Part shown: positions 1 to 10,664 of the stretch, one piece after another
Layout: every line of letters begins with the position of its first letter
Numbering within the stretch: the stretch's first letter is position 1
Assembly (NCBI RefSeq): GCF_001073085.1
Contig: NZ_JVFV01000042.1
Location: forward strand, 1-64,000
Direction of reading: 5' to 3'
DNA length: 64,000 nt
Source: Streptococcus pseudopneumoniae
Lineage (GTDB): Bacteria > Bacillota > Bacilli > Lactobacillales > Streptococcaceae
Made by a program: the position numbers and the translations under genes
The notes under the pieces: model-generated
Seen by the model: only the letters and a program-made list of their open reading frames with translations
Database searches by the model: none
Told to the model about the DNA's origin: nothing

Positions 1-26
1 AATAAACCATTTAGAAAGGCTATCTC

Positions 27-1553
27 ATGCATATTCACTATAACACAAATCAAACAACTTTACCACTAGAAATCTGTTCTTTCTTGCCACAAGACCATCT
101 CGTTTTTACGATTGAAAAAGTGGTGAATTCATTGGATGATAGTCACTTCCACGCCTTCTATCATGCCTTTGGTCGCCCGTCTTATCACCCTAAAATGCTT
201 GTATCTACTCTTCTATTCGCCTATTCACAAGGGATTTTCTCTGGTCGAAAAATTGAAAAAATGATGATTGAAAATCTAGCTATGCAGTATCTAACAGGAC
301 AGTTAGTTGTCAGCTATCGCACCATCAATCGTTTTCGTGTCGCTGAAGGGATGGAAGAACTCATTCGTGATTTTTTTATTGATCTCAATCTTCGTTTAAA
401 AATGGAAGAGTTAGTAACCCTAGATTGCTTGTTTATTGATGGAACTAAGATTGAAGCCAATGCCAACAAATATAGTTTCGTGTGGAAAAAGGCAACCGAC
501 AAGTTTTCAGCCAAACTTCAAGAACAGATACAGATCTATTTTCAAGAAGAAATCACTCCCTTTATCCATCAGGCCATTAAGCTGGATGAAGAAGAGCCTA
601 TCTCCTCAGAGCAGTTGCTTGCATTCGCTCAATTCCTTGAAGAAGAATTGAGAAAACTGAACCAATACATTGAGGAGACACCCGTTAAAGGGAAGGATGA
701 ACGTAAAACCCAGCGTCGTAAACTCAAGAAAGTCCTGCGTAAAGTCAAGGAGGATTTTTCAGTACGTGCTGAAAAATATGAGAAGTATCAAGAGACATTT
801 GAAGGTCGCAACAGCTTTTCAAAAACAGATACAGACGCCACTTTTATGTGAATGAAAGAAGATCATATGAAGAATGTTCAACTCAAGGCTAGTTATAATC
901 TTCAAATCACTACTGAAAATCAATTTGTGCTTCACTATGATGTCTTCTCAAATCCGACAGACACCAAGACTCTTTTACCTTTACTTGAAACCTATCCGCA
1001 TGACTTGAAGACAGTTGTCGCAGATGCTGGATATGGAAGTGAAGAGAACCTCCTTCGTTTAGATGAAAAGGGGGTAAACCATCTGATTAAATATGCCATG
1101 TTTGACAAGGAACAGAAGAGAGGGTATACACAGTCGGCTAAAAACTTAGCGAATTGGCACTATAATGACAAGGAGGATAGCTACACGCATCTTGATGGCT
1201 AGTGCTATCGTTTTCACCATACCAAACATCAGAAAACACAGACGGACTTTCAACAGGAAATCAAGGTTTACTACGCTTATGAATCCGAATCAGCTCCTCA
1301 AAAGGGACTGTATATTAACGAACGCTATCAGCACTTAAAAACTAAAGAATGTCAGGCGCTTTTATCTCCCGAATGTAGGCAGATTTTCGCTCAACGCAAG
1401 ATTGATGTGGAACCTGTTTTTGGTCAGATAAAGGCTTGTTTGGGTTACAAGAGATGTAATCTGAGAGGCCAGCGTCAAGTGAAAATTGATATGGGATTCA
1501 TACTCATGGCCAATAAACTCTTAAAATACAATAAGAGAACTACTCAAAATTAA
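27..1553 (+). pseudogene. IS1182-family transposase, inactivated by two nonsense codons
   Basis: This is a DDE-type transposase of the IS1182 kind (about 508 codons). The N-terminal part (27-851) carries the family's opening DUF772-like region. The middle (852-1202) holds the catalytic core with the LFIDGTKIEANANKYSF and VVADAGYGSEENL motifs. The C-terminal part (1203-1553) ends in the family-like stretch around VEPVFGQIKACLGYKR. All three pieces are in one reading frame, separated only by TGA at 849-851 and TAG at 1200-1202, so two base substitutions and no frameshift broke it. A hairpin terminator follows directly. I could not identify the terminal inverted repeats; the left end may lie before the window. 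Confidence 0.88.
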
Positions 1554-1592
1554 AAAGCTAGAGTTCCACAATTGGAACCTCTAGCTTTTTTG
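1552..1592 (+). terminator. Intrinsic terminator after the transposase
   Basis: A near-perfect inverted repeat (AAAAAGCTAGAG-TTCCA and TGGAA-CCTCTAGCTTTTT, loop CAAT) starts at the transposase stop codon and ends in a T run. It is symmetric enough to act on both strands and could shield the element or the HD-domain gene on the other strand. Confidence 0.75.
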
Positions 1593-1734
1593 TGGCTGAG
1601 AACTATTTTGTCTCAGACTCTTCTCTATATTCTATTGTATCAATTTCCTTATTCCGATTTCAGTTGTGACAAGTTTAATCATATATATTTCCATTCTCCG
1701 GTTAAAATTCTATCTTCTATTGGGCTAACTGTTA

Positions 1735-2313
1735 TTAAAAATATAAGCCCTTTTCCACACTTTCCTGAATCAAGTCTTCCGTCAGTTTCCATAATTCTTC
1801 TGATTCACTTTTTATGAACTTTTTCTTTTCTATTACCATGTCTGCACTGATATTATCAGGATTATAATTGAATTCTGACACTTCCAAGTGATTAATCAGT
1901 GGTACCAAGGCGTCAATCACTCTTGCATATCTTGCTTCAGCACTCTGCCCTTTTTCAAATTCCAACCACGAATTTTTCATTTGTAAATATTTTTCTTCTG
2001 GAAGGAGGCTCATTGTTTTTTCTATAGATGCTAGTTCTCTATCATGAGAATGATGCTTTTTTTCATCATCAAAAACCCAAGTATCTCCGGCATAAATCTC
2101 ACCTAAATCATGAATCAATAACATAGGAATCACTTTTTCCATATTCAATTTTTTAGGATAATAATCTTGAAGAACCATTGCAGCTATGGCACCCTGCCAG
2201 GAATGCTCGGCACTATTTTCAAATCTGCCATCAAGAGTTCTATTAAATCTTGTCACTGACTTTAATTTCTCTATTTCTTTAATAAAATCAACAGAATGTT
2301 TCAAATTACTCAT
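1735..2313 (-). CDS. HD-domain phosphohydrolase (YfbR-like)
   Basis: A 192-residue soluble protein with the HD metal-binding pattern: His37 in AEHSW, His68-Asp69 in LLIHDLGE and a distal Asp134 in RVIDAL. These are the ligands of HD-superfamily phosphohydrolases. The overall layout resembles the YfbR/YedK-like 5'-deoxynucleotidase group, which dephosphorylates nucleoside monophosphates, but the substrate cannot be read from the sequence. The gene stands alone between the broken insertion sequence and the TRIC-channel gene, on the opposite strand to the transposase. No frameshift or truncation was seen. The family call is firm; the nucleotidase activity is inference. Confidence 0.75.
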   Translation of the reverse strand: MSNLKHSVDFIKEIEKLKSVTRFNRTLDGRFENSAEHSWQGAIAAMVLQDYYPKKLNMEKVIPMLLIHDLGEIYAGDTWVFDDEKKHHSHDRELASIEKTMSLLPEEKYLQMKNSWLEFEKGQSAEARYARVIDALVPLINHLEVSEFNYNPDNISADMVIEKKKFIKSESEELWKLTEDLIQESVEKGLYF

Positions 2314-2386
2314 TGCTATTCCTACTTTATTCTAAATTACAAATATAATAGCAAAAATTAATCTTTACATCATTAATTTCCCGTAT

Positions 2387-2426
2387 TTGCAAAAAAATAA
2401 CGCCTAATCCACATGAGATTAGACGC
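2387..2426 (-). terminator. Intrinsic terminator after the TRIC-channel gene
   Basis: On the minus strand CGTCTAATC and GATTAGGCG form a stem around a 7-base loop (2401-2426), followed by a TTATTTTTTT tract (2389-2397). It lies about 60 bases past the stop codon of the TRIC-like gene. Confidence 0.75.
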
Positions 2427-2485
2427 TGATAAAATGACTATTTTAAACTTATTTACGGGTTTAGAATTAAACTTTCAGCCATTCA

Positions 2486-3145
2486 TCAATTCAAGGTTCT
2501 CTTATCCATATTTGGCAAAGAGAGTCGGAATTTAATGATGCAGAGTCGAATCACAAAACCAACAATAGAAACAATGATAAAGACAGTGATTCTTGGAAAG
2601 TGAAGGACAAAGGCCAACCAATAATAAATAACTCCAATTACGAAAGATAGAAGGGCATAAATATCTTCTTTTAGAACACTTGGTACTTCATTGATCAGGA
2701 GGTCTCGGATAATACCTCCACCAGCACCCGTTAAACAGGCTAAAAGACCTGCAGACATCAAATTTAGCTTACTATCCACTAGGGCTGTCGCTCCAATCAA
2801 GGAAAAGATAATCAGCCCAATGGAGTCAAAGATGAGATAGGCTTCTCTCAGCCACTTATAGAACTTTTTTTCATGACTAGCATTGGCTTGTTTTGAAGTT
2901 ACAAAGACATACATGATAACCGCTACAAGGATAGAGACATAAATCGGGCTGGGATCAGCAAGAGAGGAAGGAAAACGACTGATAATAGAATCTCTCAAAA
3001 TCCCTCCGCCTACTGCCGTTACAATTGCCAATAAACTAATTCCAAAAATATCTAATCGTTTACCAAATCCTTTGATGGCTCCTGAAGCCGCGAAGGCTAT
3101 AGTCCCAATATAATTACAGATCATTAGGAATAGGTCAAAATCCAT
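2486..3145 (-). CDS. TRIC-type cation channel family membrane protein (UPF0126/YicG-like)
   Basis: A 219-residue, very hydrophobic protein with about seven predicted membrane segments. It contains two copies of the glycine-rich signature of bacterial TRIC/UPF0126 proteins, AVGGGILRD (residues 44-52) and GAGGGIIRD in the second half, reflecting the internal duplication typical of the family. Prokaryotic TRIC proteins form trimeric monovalent cation channels in the plasma membrane; whether this one conducts potassium is not shown. It is encoded alone downstream of smc on the same strand, with an 89-base gap, and is closed by its own terminator. Confidence 0.8.
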   Translation of the reverse strand: MDFDLFLMICNYIGTIAFAASGAIKGFGKRLDIFGISLLAIVTAVGGGILRDSIISRFPSSLADPSPIYVSILVAVIMYVFVTSKQANASHEKKFYKWLREAYLIFDSIGLIIFSLIGATALVDSKLNLMSAGLLACLTGAGGGIIRDLLINEVPSVLKEDIYALLSFVIGVIYYWLAFVLHFPRITVFIIVSIVGFVIRLCIIKFRLSLPNMDKRTLN

Positions 3146-3234
3146 GTAAGCTCCTCAATTTATTTTTGTAACCTTTCCGACTTCTTGAAGGTTATTCAAA
3201 ATACTTTAGCTTGAAATGTTATATTGAAAACAAA

Positions 3235-6200
3235 CTAAGCATCCATATTTTCTAAATCTTTTAGTTTAACAGAGACAATCTTAGAAACACCAGATTCTTG
3301 CATGGTTACCCCATAAATAGAGTCTGCTGCTGCCATGGTTCCCTTACGGTGGGTAACAACGATAAACTGGCTATCCTTGTCAAATCGGTTAAGATAATCC
3401 CCAAAGCGTTTAACGTTAGCTTCATCGAGTGCAGCCTCTACTTCATCCAAAATAACAAATGGAATGGTCTTGACCCGAATGATTGAGAAAAGCAAAGCAA
3501 GAGCTGACAAGGCCTTCTCTCCACCACTCATGAGATTGAGTGATTGGATTTTCTTGCCCGGTGGTTGCACAGAGATTTCGACACCTGCTGTCAATAAATC
3601 ACCTTCTGTCAGAATTAGGTCTGCTTGGCCACCACCAAACATCTGCTTGAAGGTCACCTTAAAGGACTCACGAATAGCTTCGAATGTTGACTTAAAGCGT
3701 TCTTTCACTTCATCATTCATCTCTGTAATGGTTTCAAGAAGAAGATTTTTGGCAGAAAGAATGTCATCACGTTGACTATTTAAGAATTCCAAGCGTTCGT
3801 GAACTTCGTCAAACTGTTCAATGGCATCCAAATTGACTGGACCAAGTGAACGAATAGATTTTTCTAAATCCTTGACCTCTTGTTCAGCGACAGCCAAATC
3901 TTCTAACGGATTGGCTTGTTCTAAAGCTTCCGTATAACTAATCTGGTATTCTTCAGTCAGTTGACCTTGAAGATAGCGAAGGCGGTCCGTAATCTTCTCT
4001 TTGCTTGCTTCTGCACGTGTTTGCTTACGAATCCATTCTTCATTTTGCTGGCGAGCTTGTTCTAAATGACTAGCAATATCATCCAATTGACCTTCAATAT
4101 CATCCAGTTCAAACTGCTTACGAATGAGCCCTTGTTGAATTTCTTCCTTCTGACTCTTGGCTTCTGCTTCCTGCTTGGCCAAAAGTTCTGTATCAACTTT
4201 TTCAAGATTGTCTACCTTTTCTTGGAGAAGACGTTCGATTTCATCTTGCTCGATATTGAGGTTCTCAAGTTCTTTGTTAATCCGTTCAATATCTGCAACT
4301 TCGTAACGTTTTTGTCCTATCATTTCTGTTTTGAGCAGACGTTCTTGAGAAAGTTTATCCTGCAAGTTTTGGTAACGTTCCTGGATAGCATTTTTATTGG
4401 ACTTGATTTCTTCAATTTCTGATTCAAGCTTTTGCTTTTCAGTTGCAATGATCGAAAGACGTTCTTGGCATTTTTCTTTTTCAGCTTGCCAATCTCCACC
4501 TCTTAGATTGTTTAATTCTTTTTCCTGAAGTTCTAGAAGTGTTTCGAGTTCTTCAACTTGCTGGCAAGTTTGTTGATAAGCAAGATATAAGCCCTGCTCC
4601 TCTATACGAGCTTGCTCTCCTTGAGACTTAATGGTCTCCAAAGTTTGAGCGAGAGCAGTCAAGTTTTCTTGAAGTGATTTCAGTTTTTCTTCTTCCTGAC
4701 TAAGGAGCTTTTCTTCTTGAGCAATTTCTTTTTGTAACTGCTCCAATTCAGGCTTGATGAAAATGCTGTTATTTTGACGATTGGCACCACCAGCATAAGA
4801 ACCACCTGTTCGCAATTCTGTACCATCGAGGGTTACCATCCGAACTTGATAACGCACCTTACGAGCTGCATCACGCGCATGCTCCACTGTATCAAAGATA
4901 ACTGTCGTAGCTAGCAAGTTTTTAAATATTGCTTCATGTTTGGCATCAAAGGTAACCAGTTCATCTGCCATACCAAGAAAACCTGGACTTGAGGCAATCA
5001 CATCTTGATTCTGCCCAGAAATGCTACGTGCCTTAATCGTTGTCAAAGGTAGAAAGGTAGCGCGACCAGCTCGGTTTCTTTTAAGAAAATCGATGGCCTT
5101 TGTTGCTGCCTGTTCATCTTCAACGATGATATGTTGGCTACTTGCACCAAGAGCAATTTCAAGTGCTGTCTGATAACGAACATCAAAGGTTAAATGTTCA
5201 CTAACAGCTCCAACAATACCTCCTAGGCGATTTTTCTCTTGTAAAACACTCTTAACACCTGCATAGAAATTACTATGGTTTTTAAGAATGTTTTCCAAAC
5301 TTTGCGCCTTGGCCTGCTTGTTTTTCAGACTATCCAATCGGTCAAAGAGTTGATTTTGCTGGCTTTGATAAGCCTGCTTTTGTTCTTCTTCCTGTTCAGC
5401 ATTCGTCTGATAGTCAGCAAGCAAGGTCTGTACTTTTTCTTTTGCTGATTTTAGATCAGCCTCTTGTTCACTTGCCTTAGACTTGGCAGAAGTTAATTGT
5501 TCCTTCAAGGACTCCAATTGTTCTTCTTGCTTTTGAGTCTGTTGGCGACTATTTTCAAGGTCATTTTCAATTCGTGTCAGCTGGTTAGACACATCAGCTT
5601 CTTCTTGCAGAAAGGCAACGAAGCGTTCACGCAATTGCTCAATCATTTGATCTGGATCATCAGAAAAAGCTAATAACTCAGCTTCTAAACGATTGAGTTC
5701 CTTCGTATTGACCGCTAAATTTTCTTCTAACTGACTGAGATTTGCTTCTTTTTCTTCCTTCTCCTGAATGAGAGCATTTCTCTTTTCATCCAAACTAGCC
5801 AAACGGGTCTGCGCTTCTTGTTGATTGAGGGCAACTTGCTCAGTTTCTAGTTTAGATAAAGCTAACTTACGTTCTAAATCACTGATTAAACTAGTTAAAT
5901 CCATCAAGCTTGACTGATCTTTTGCCATCTCAGCCTGCAAATCATGCCGTTTCTTCTTGAGAGTTTGATTTTCTTCTTCTAAGTCTTGACGTTTTTGATA
6001 ATAACCGGTTAAAAGTTCTTGGACTTGGTTTAATTCTTCTTCTGTTAGATCCAATTCAGCCTTATTGGCTTGAATTTGTGCAACCAGAACATCCAAGTAG
6101 ATCGCTTTACGTTGGCTATCTAGTTCAATAAATTTACGAGCTGTTGTTGCTTGTTTTTCCAAGGGCTTAATTTGATTGTCCAGCTCATAGATGATGTCTT

Positions 6201-6774
6201 CTAAACGGTCTAGATTGTCCTGAGTTTGTTGGAGCTTGCTTTCTGTCTCTTTTCGACGGGTTTTATACTTCAAAACTCCCGCCGCTTCTTCAAATATAGC
6301 GCGACGTTCTTCAGGTTTAGAATTGAAGATTTCTTCGACCTTCCCTTGGGAAATGATGGAGAAAGAATCACGTCCGAGTCCAGTATCTAAGAAAAGGTCA
6401 TGGATATCACGGAGACGAACTTTTTTCCCGTCTATCTTGTACTCACTATCTCCACTACGATAGATATGACGTTCAACTTTGATTTCCTGGCCTGCATCCT
6501 TGATAAAGCAATCTTGGTTATCCAAAGTAACAATAACAGAAGCGTAGTTTAGAGGCTTCCGACTTTCTGTTCCTGCAAATATGACATCAGGCATCTTCCC
6601 ACCACGCAGACTCTTGACACTAGATTCACCAAGTGCCCAACGGAGGCTTTCAGTGATATTTGATTTCCCAGAGCCATTTGGTCCTACAACCGCCGTCACC
6701 CCTTGGTCAAAAAGAACCTTGGTCTTGTCAGCAAAGGACTTAAACCCTTGGATCTCAATTTCCTTTAAATACAT
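3235..6774 (-). CDS. smc: Chromosome segregation protein SMC
   Basis: A 1179-residue SMC ATPase, the usual length for the family. The N-terminal head has a Walker A motif GPNGSGKSN (residues 31-39). Two long heptad-rich coiled coils (about 170-500 and 670-1010, rich in E/K/Q/L) flank a hinge around residues 510-660 with the conserved GGxxxGG-type segment. The C-terminal head has the ABC signature LMSGGEK (about 1081-1087) and Walker B FVILDE (1106-1111). SMC works with ScpA and ScpB to compact and separate daughter chromosomes. Its start overlaps the end of rnc by 10 bases, so the two genes are translationally coupled, an arrangement common in streptococci and bacilli. Confidence 0.98.
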   Translation of the reverse strand: MYLKEIEIQGFKSFADKTKVLFDQGVTAVVGPNGSGKSNITESLRWALGESSVKSLRGGKMPDVIFAGTESRKPLNYASVIVTLDNQDCFIKDAGQEIKVERHIYRSGDSEYKIDGKKVRLRDIHDLFLDTGLGRDSFSIISQGKVEEIFNSKPEERRAIFEEAAGVLKYKTRRKETESKLQQTQDNLDRLEDIIYELDNQIKPLEKQATTARKFIELDSQRKAIYLDVLVAQIQANKAELDLTEEELNQVQELLTGYYQKRQDLEEENQTLKKKRHDLQAEMAKDQSSLMDLTSLISDLERKLALSKLETEQVALNQQEAQTRLASLDEKRNALIQEKEEKEANLSQLEENLAVNTKELNRLEAELLAFSDDPDQMIEQLRERFVAFLQEEADVSNQLTRIENDLENSRQQTQKQEEQLESLKEQLTSAKSKASEQEADLKSAKEKVQTLLADYQTNAEQEEEQKQAYQSQQNQLFDRLDSLKNKQAKAQSLENILKNHSNFYAGVKSVLQEKNRLGGIVGAVSEHLTFDVRYQTALEIALGASSQHIIVEDEQAATKAIDFLKRNRAGRATFLPLTTIKARSISGQNQDVIASSPGFLGMADELVTFDAKHEAIFKNLLATTVIFDTVEHARDAARKVRYQVRMVTLDGTELRTGGSYAGGANRQNNSIFIKPELEQLQKEIAQEEKLLSQEEEKLKSLQENLTALAQTLETIKSQGEQARIEEQGLYLAYQQTCQQVEELETLLELQEKELNNLRGGDWQAEKEKCQERLSIIATEKQKLESEIEEIKSNKNAIQERYQNLQDKLSQERLLKTEMIGQKRYEVADIERINKELENLNIEQDEIERLLQEKVDNLEKVDTELLAKQEAEAKSQKEEIQQGLIRKQFELDDIEGQLDDIASHLEQARQQNEEWIRKQTRAEASKEKITDRLRYLQGQLTEEYQISYTEALEQANPLEDLAVAEQEVKDLEKSIRSLGPVNLDAIEQFDEVHERLEFLNSQRDDILSAKNLLLETITEMNDEVKERFKSTFEAIRESFKVTFKQMFGGGQADLILTEGDLLTAGVEISVQPPGKKIQSLNLMSGGEKALSALALLFSIIRVKTIPFVILDEVEAALDEANVKRFGDYLNRFDKDSQFIVVTHRKGTMAAADSIYGVTMQESGVSKIVSVKLKDLENMDA

Positions 6775-7463
6775 GAATCCAGCCCTTTCTCAACTGCATT
6801 TTTAGCGGCTTCCTGCTCGGCCAATTTTTTAGAGCGTCCTTTACCTGAACCTAGACTTTGCCCCTCAACAAGGACTTCAACCTCAAACATCTTATCATGG
6901 GCTGGCCCAATCTCTGAAATCACCTGATAACGAATATCAACATCTCCATTAACTTGGAGCAATTCTTGCAGGTGAGTCTTATAATCCTTGATCATCTCAA
7001 AATCGCCAGCTTCAACCTTTGGAATCATGACTTGGTAGATAAAGGTTTTTACAGTCTTTATATCCTTGTCTAAAAGCAGAGCGCCCAAAAAGGCTTCAAA
7101 GGCGTCGCCCAAGATCGTGTCTCGATTACGGCCACCAGACTTTTCCTCCCCTTTACCAAGCTTGATAAACTGGTCAAACTGACAATCACGGGCAAAACCA
7201 GCCAAACTCTCCTCACGGACAATCATAGCACGAAGTTTTGACAAGTCCCCTTCTGGTTTTTTAGGGTATTTTTTAAACAGATATTCTGAAATCAATAATT
7301 GTAGAACAGCGTCTCCTAAAAATTCCAAGCGTTCGTTGTGTGAAATTTTTAAGAGGCGGTGCTCATTGGCATAACTGGTATGGGTAAAAGCTGTTTCAAG
7401 TAAGCTTTTATCTGCAAAAACAAGATCAAAACGGTCTTGTAACACTGATTCTAATTCTTTCAT
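6765..7463 (-). CDS. rnc: Ribonuclease III
   Basis: A 232-residue endoribonuclease that cuts double-stranded RNA, with roles in 16S/23S rRNA maturation and in decay of sense/antisense duplexes. The RNase III signature [12 protein letters not shown] is at residues 43-54 and supplies acidic metal ligands; a second acidic patch, [17 protein letters not shown], lies near residues 120-137. A C-terminal double-stranded RNA-binding domain covers about residues 160-228 ([11 protein letters not shown], then [16 protein letters not shown]). The gene is first in an rnc-smc operon and diverges from ylxM across a 153-base gap. A TATAAT hexamer sits on its strand at 7484-7489. Confidence 0.98.
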   Translation of the reverse strand: MKELESVLQDRFDLVFADKSLLETAFTHTSYANEHRLLKISHNERLEFLGDAVLQLLISEYLFKKYPKKPEGDLSKLRAMIVREESLAGFARDCQFDQFIKLGKGEEKSGGRNRDTILGDAFEAFLGALLLDKDIKTVKTFIYQVMIPKVEAGDFEMIKDYKTHLQELLQVNGDVDIRYQVISEIGPAHDKMFEVEVLVEGQSLGSGKGRSKKLAEQEAAKNAVEKGLDSCI

Positions 7464-7570
7464 GACTACCTCTTTCTAAATCATTATAATCCTATCCATT
7501 ATATCAAAAAAAGGCTTCATAGTCAGAAAAGAACAGTGAAAAGCTTATTTTCTAACTTCTAGCTAAAATC

Positions 7571-7600
7571 AGCCCCCAGCTAGCGGTTTGGGCTTTTTTT
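7571..7600 (+). terminator. Terminator-like hairpin directly ahead of the ylxM promoter
   Basis: AGCCC pairs with GGGCT around a loop containing the palindrome GCTAGC, followed by eight T residues on the plus strand. No plus-strand gene ends here, so it would only stop transcription running antisense to rnc or act as an insulator. The T run abuts the extended -10 of ylxM. Confidence 0.55.
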
Positions 7601-7609
7601 TGGTATAAT
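7601..7609 (+). promoter_or_regulatory. Extended -10 promoter of ylxM-ffh
   Basis: TGG followed by a perfect TATAAT (7604-7609) gives an extended -10 element. Only seven bases separate it from the ylxM ATG at 7617, and there is no Shine-Dalgarno sequence, so transcription should begin at or within a base or two of the start codon. Confidence 0.75.
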
Positions 7610-7616
7610 AAATCTT

Positions 7617-7949
7617 ATGGAAATTGAAAAAACCAATCGAATGAATGCTCTGTTTGAATTTTATGCAGCTCTTTTAACTGATAAGCAGATGAACTATATC
7701 GAACTCTACTATGCAGACGACTATAGTTTAGCTGAAATCGCTGAAGAATTCGGCGTTAGTCGCCAGGCTGTTTATGACAATATCAAACGTACAGAAAAGA
7801 TACTGGAAGATTATGAAATGAAGCTCCATATGTACTCTGACTACATTGTTCGCAGTCAGATTTTTGATCAGATTTTGGAGCGTTATCCAGAGGATACTTT
7901 TCTGCAAGAGCAAATTGAGATTTTGACCAGTATTGATAATAGGGAGTAA
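7617..7949 (+). CDS. ylxM: YlxM-family SRP-associated DNA-binding protein
   Basis: A 110-residue UPF0122/YlxM protein with a sigma-70 region 4-like helix-turn-helix at about residues 37-67 ([20 protein letters not shown]). In Gram-positive bacteria ylxM sits immediately before ffh; the Streptococcus mutans homologue has been linked to signal recognition particle function. The ATG follows a -10 hexamer by seven bases and has no ribosome-binding site, so the message looks leaderless. Starting further downstream, for example at Met9, would remove conserved sequence and also lacks a good ribosome-binding site. It is followed by a broken small ORF and ffh on the same strand. Confidence 0.93.
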   Translation: MEIEKTNRMNALFEFYAALLTDKQMNYIELYYADDYSLAEIAEEFGVSRQAVYDNIKRTEKILEDYEMKLHMYSDYIVRSQIFDQILERYPEDTFLQEQIEILTSIDNRE

Positions 7950-7951
7950 TC

Positions 7952-8167
7952 ATGGAAAATCTTGTCGTCTATAAAGGAATACCCTGTAAATTATTAACTG
8001 CAGAGGAACCATTTCCTAGTCGACTACAGATTATCTCGCCCAATGATATCTCCAAAGCTATGCAAATAGGTTTTAGCTGTTGGGGATATCCAAATGAAAT
8101 CATGAAATAAGTCACACCCGAAGAACTAGAGAGTTTGCAACATTTCGGACGATTTCCACTGAATTGA
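7952..8167 (+). pseudogene. Small ORF between ylxM and ffh, interrupted by a stop codon
   Basis: An ATG two bases after the ylxM stop, preceded by GGGAG, opens a 52-codon frame ending in TAA at 8108-8110. The same frame then continues for 18 sense codons (VTPEELESLQHFGRFPLN) to TGA at 8165-8167, just before the ffh ribosome-binding site. The spacing, the upstream ribosome-binding site and the sensible continuation suggest a 71-residue protein gene with one nonsense change (for example GAA or CAA to TAA). I do not recognise the product. The 52-residue form could still be made. Confidence 0.5.
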
Positions 8168-8184
8168 AAAAATAGGAGAAAAAT

Positions 8185-9750
8185 ATGGCATTTGAAAATT
8201 TAACAGAACGTTTGCAGAACGTCTTTAAAAACCTACGTAAAAAAGGAAAAATCACAGAGAGTGATATCCAAGAAGCAACCAAGGAAATTCGTCTGGCTCT
8301 TTTAGAGGCTGACGTTGCTCTTCCTGTGGTAAAGGATTTTATCAAAAAGGTTCGTGAACGTGCCATCGGGCATGAGGTTATTGACACCCTTAATCCAGCC
8401 CAACAAATCATCAAGATTGTTAATGAAGAATTAACAGAAATTCTTGGTTCAGACACAGCTGAGATTATCAAGTCACCAAAAATCCCAACCATTATCATGA
8501 TGGTCGGTTTGCAGGGGGCTGGTAAAACAACTTTTGCAGGCAAACTTGCTAACAAACTTAAAAAGGAAGAGGATGCTCGTCCTTTGATGATTGCAGCCGA
8601 TATCTATCGTCCTGCTGCTATTGACCAGTTGAAAACACTTGGACAACAGATTGATGTTCCCGTATTTGCTCTTGGTACTGAAGTTCCTGCAGTTGAGATT
8701 GTTCGCCAAGGTTTGGAGCAAGCAAAAGCCAACCATAACGACTATGTTTTGATCGATACGGCAGGTCGTTTGCAAATTGACGAACTTCTCATGAATGAGC
8801 TCCGTGATGTTAAAGCACTTGCTCAACCAAATGAGATTCTCTTGGTCATCGATGCCATGATTGGTCAGGAAGCTGCAAACGTTGCGCGTGAATTCAACGC
8901 TCAATTAGAAGTCACTGGTGTTATCCTTACAAAGATTGATGGGGATACTCGTGGTGGTGCAGCCCTTTCTGTTCGTCACATCACTGGAAAACCAATCAAG
9001 TTCACTGGTACTGGTGAAAAAATTACAGACATCGAAACCTTCCACCCAGACCGTATGGCTAGCCGTATTCTCGGTATGGGGGATATGCTGACTCTGATTG
9101 AGAAAGCTTCCCAAGAATACGACGAGCAAAAAGCCATTGAAATGGCTGAGAAGATGCGAGAAAACACCTTTGATTTCAACGATTTCATCGATCAGTTGGA
9201 TCAGGTGCAAAATATGGGACCAATGGAAGATTTGCTCAAGATGATTCCAGGTATGGCCAACAATCCTGCCCTTCAAAATATGAAGGTGGATGAAAAACAA
9301 ATTGCTCGCAAACGTGCCATCGTCTCTTCTATGACTCCAGAAGAACGTGAAAATCCAGACTTACTTACTCCAAGTCGCCGTCGCCGTATCGCTGCTGGTT
9401 CTGGTAATACCTTTATCGAAGTCAACAAGTTCATCAAGGACTTCAACCAAGCTAAACAACTCATGCAAGGTGTTATGTCTGGGGATATGAACAAGATGAT
9501 GAAACAGATGGGCATCAACCCTAATAACCTTCCAAAAAATATGCCTGGTGGTATGGATATGTCTGCCCTTGAAGGTATGATGGGACAAGGTGGTATGCCT
9601 GACTTGTCAGCTCTTGGAGGAGCAGGAATGCCTGATATGAGCCAGATGTTCGGTGGAGGTCTCAAGGGCAAAATCGGTGAATTTGCTATGAAGCAATCCA
9701 TGAAACGCATGGCCAATAAAATGAAAAAAGCTAAGAAAAAACGTAAATAA
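8185..9750 (+). CDS. ffh: Signal recognition particle protein Ffh (SRP54)
   Basis: A 521-residue SRP GTPase that binds signal sequences and the small SRP RNA, and docks ribosomes on FtsY for cotranslational membrane targeting. It has the helical N domain, then a G domain with the P-loop GLQGAGKTT (108-116), DTAGR (near 192) and TKIDGD (near 250). The C-terminal M domain is rich in methionine and glycine (from about residue 330) and ends in a basic tail (KKAKKKRK). Start and ribosome-binding site (AGGAGAAAAAT) are clear. It is cotranscribed with ylxM and ends in a bidirectional terminator shared with rluD. Confidence 0.98.
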   Translation: MAFENLTERLQNVFKNLRKKGKITESDIQEATKEIRLALLEADVALPVVKDFIKKVRERAIGHEVIDTLNPAQQIIKIVNEELTEILGSDTAEIIKSPKIPTIIMMVGLQGAGKTTFAGKLANKLKKEEDARPLMIAADIYRPAAIDQLKTLGQQIDVPVFALGTEVPAVEIVRQGLEQAKANHNDYVLIDTAGRLQIDELLMNELRDVKALAQPNEILLVIDAMIGQEAANVAREFNAQLEVTGVILTKIDGDTRGGAALSVRHITGKPIKFTGTGEKITDIETFHPDRMASRILGMGDMLTLIEKASQEYDEQKAIEMAEKMRENTFDFNDFIDQLDQVQNMGPMEDLLKMIPGMANNPALQNMKVDEKQIARKRAIVSSMTPEERENPDLLTPSRRRRIAAGSGNTFIEVNKFIKDFNQAKQLMQGVMSGDMNKMMKQMGINPNNLPKNMPGGMDMSALEGMMGQGGMPDLSALGGAGMPDMSQMFGGGLKGKIGEFAMKQSMKRMANKMKKAKKKRK

Positions 9751-9775
9751 AAGGGACTCGCTTGAGTCCTTTTTT
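9751..9775. terminator. Bidirectional terminator between ffh and rluD
   Basis: GGACTC and GAGTCC pair around GCTT, flanked by A's upstream and six T's downstream. It fills the 23 bases between the convergent stop codons of ffh and rluD and can serve both. Confidence 0.85.
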
Positions 9776-10664
9776 AGTTATTTCGAAGTTTTTCCAAAGT
9801 CTCTTTAAAGATATCTGGGATATCAGCAGTAAATTCCATAGTTTCCCCTGTTCTTGGATGGGTAAATCCAAGAGTCTTGGCATGAAGAAATTGCCCATGT
9901 CCTTTCAAGGTTTTACGAGGGCCATATACCTCATCACCAGCGACTGGATGACCGATGTAAGCCATGTGTACACGGATTTGGTGAGTTCTTCCAGTTTCCA
10001 GTTGCAATTCCAGCAATGTATAATCACCGAAACGTTCCAAGACTTGGAAACGTGTCACTGCTGGTTTCCCTTTTGCAGTCACAGCTTGCTTCTTACGGTC
10101 TTTTTCGCTACGACCAATCGGTGCCTCAATGACTCCACGGTCGTTGGGAAGATTCCCATGAACGATGGCCCAATATTTACGAAGAGACTTTTTGTCCTTC
10201 AATTCTTGAGCTAGTGCTAAATGGGCATCATCGTTTTTAGCAATCATCAAGAGTCCAGATGTATCTTTATCAATACGATGGACAATCCCTGGACGCAAGA
10301 CACCATTGATGCCCGATAGGTCCTTGATGTGGTACATAAGGGCGTTAACCAAGGTACCACTGGTATGACCAGCGCTTGGATGAACGACCATCCCTTGAGG
10401 TTTATTGACTACTGCTACATCCTCATCTTGATAAATGATTTCTAGAGGAATATCTTCAGCTACATACTCCAAAACCTCTGGTTCTGGCACCTGATAAGTA
10501 ACGACATCGCCCTCTTGGACCGTATACTTGGCTTTTTTGACCTGACCATTGACCAAGACTTGGCCTGATTTGATTTGTTCATTGGCAAGACTACGAGACA
10601 ATTCTGTCAAATCCGACAAAGCCTTGTCTAAGCGTAGTCCGCCTCTTTCAATTTTAATTTCCAT
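9774..10664 (-). CDS. rluD: RluD-family 23S rRNA pseudouridine synthase
   Basis: A 296-residue enzyme with an N-terminal S4 RNA-binding domain (about residues 10-60) and the RluA/RluD catalytic domain. The signature HRIDKDTSG is at residues 129-137, with Asp132 the expected catalytic aspartate; GRTHQIRVH lies near residue 228. RluD homologues isomerise uridines in helix 69 of 23S rRNA; the exact target in streptococci is not shown here. The gene overlaps lspA by 11 bases and is last in a LysR regulator-lspA-rluD operon. Confidence 0.93.
   Translation of the reverse strand: MEIKIERGGLRLDKALSDLTELSRSLANEQIKSGQVLVNGQVKKAKYTVQEGDVVTYQVPEPEVLEYVAEDIPLEIIYQDEDVAVVNKPQGMVVHPSAGHTSGTLVNALMYHIKDLSGINGVLRPGIVHRIDKDTSGLLMIAKNDDAHLALAQELKDKKSLRKYWAIVHGNLPNDRGVIEAPIGRSEKDRKKQAVTAKGKPAVTRFQVLERFGDYTLLELQLETGRTHQIRVHMAYIGHPVAGDEVYGPRKTLKGHGQFLHAKTLGFTHPRTGETMEFTADIPDIFKETLEKLRNN

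Noticed and set aside
1572..1817. 81-codon plus-strand frame after the broken transposase
   Set aside because: It starts inside the terminator hairpin, overlaps the end of the HD-domain gene and has no ribosome-binding site.
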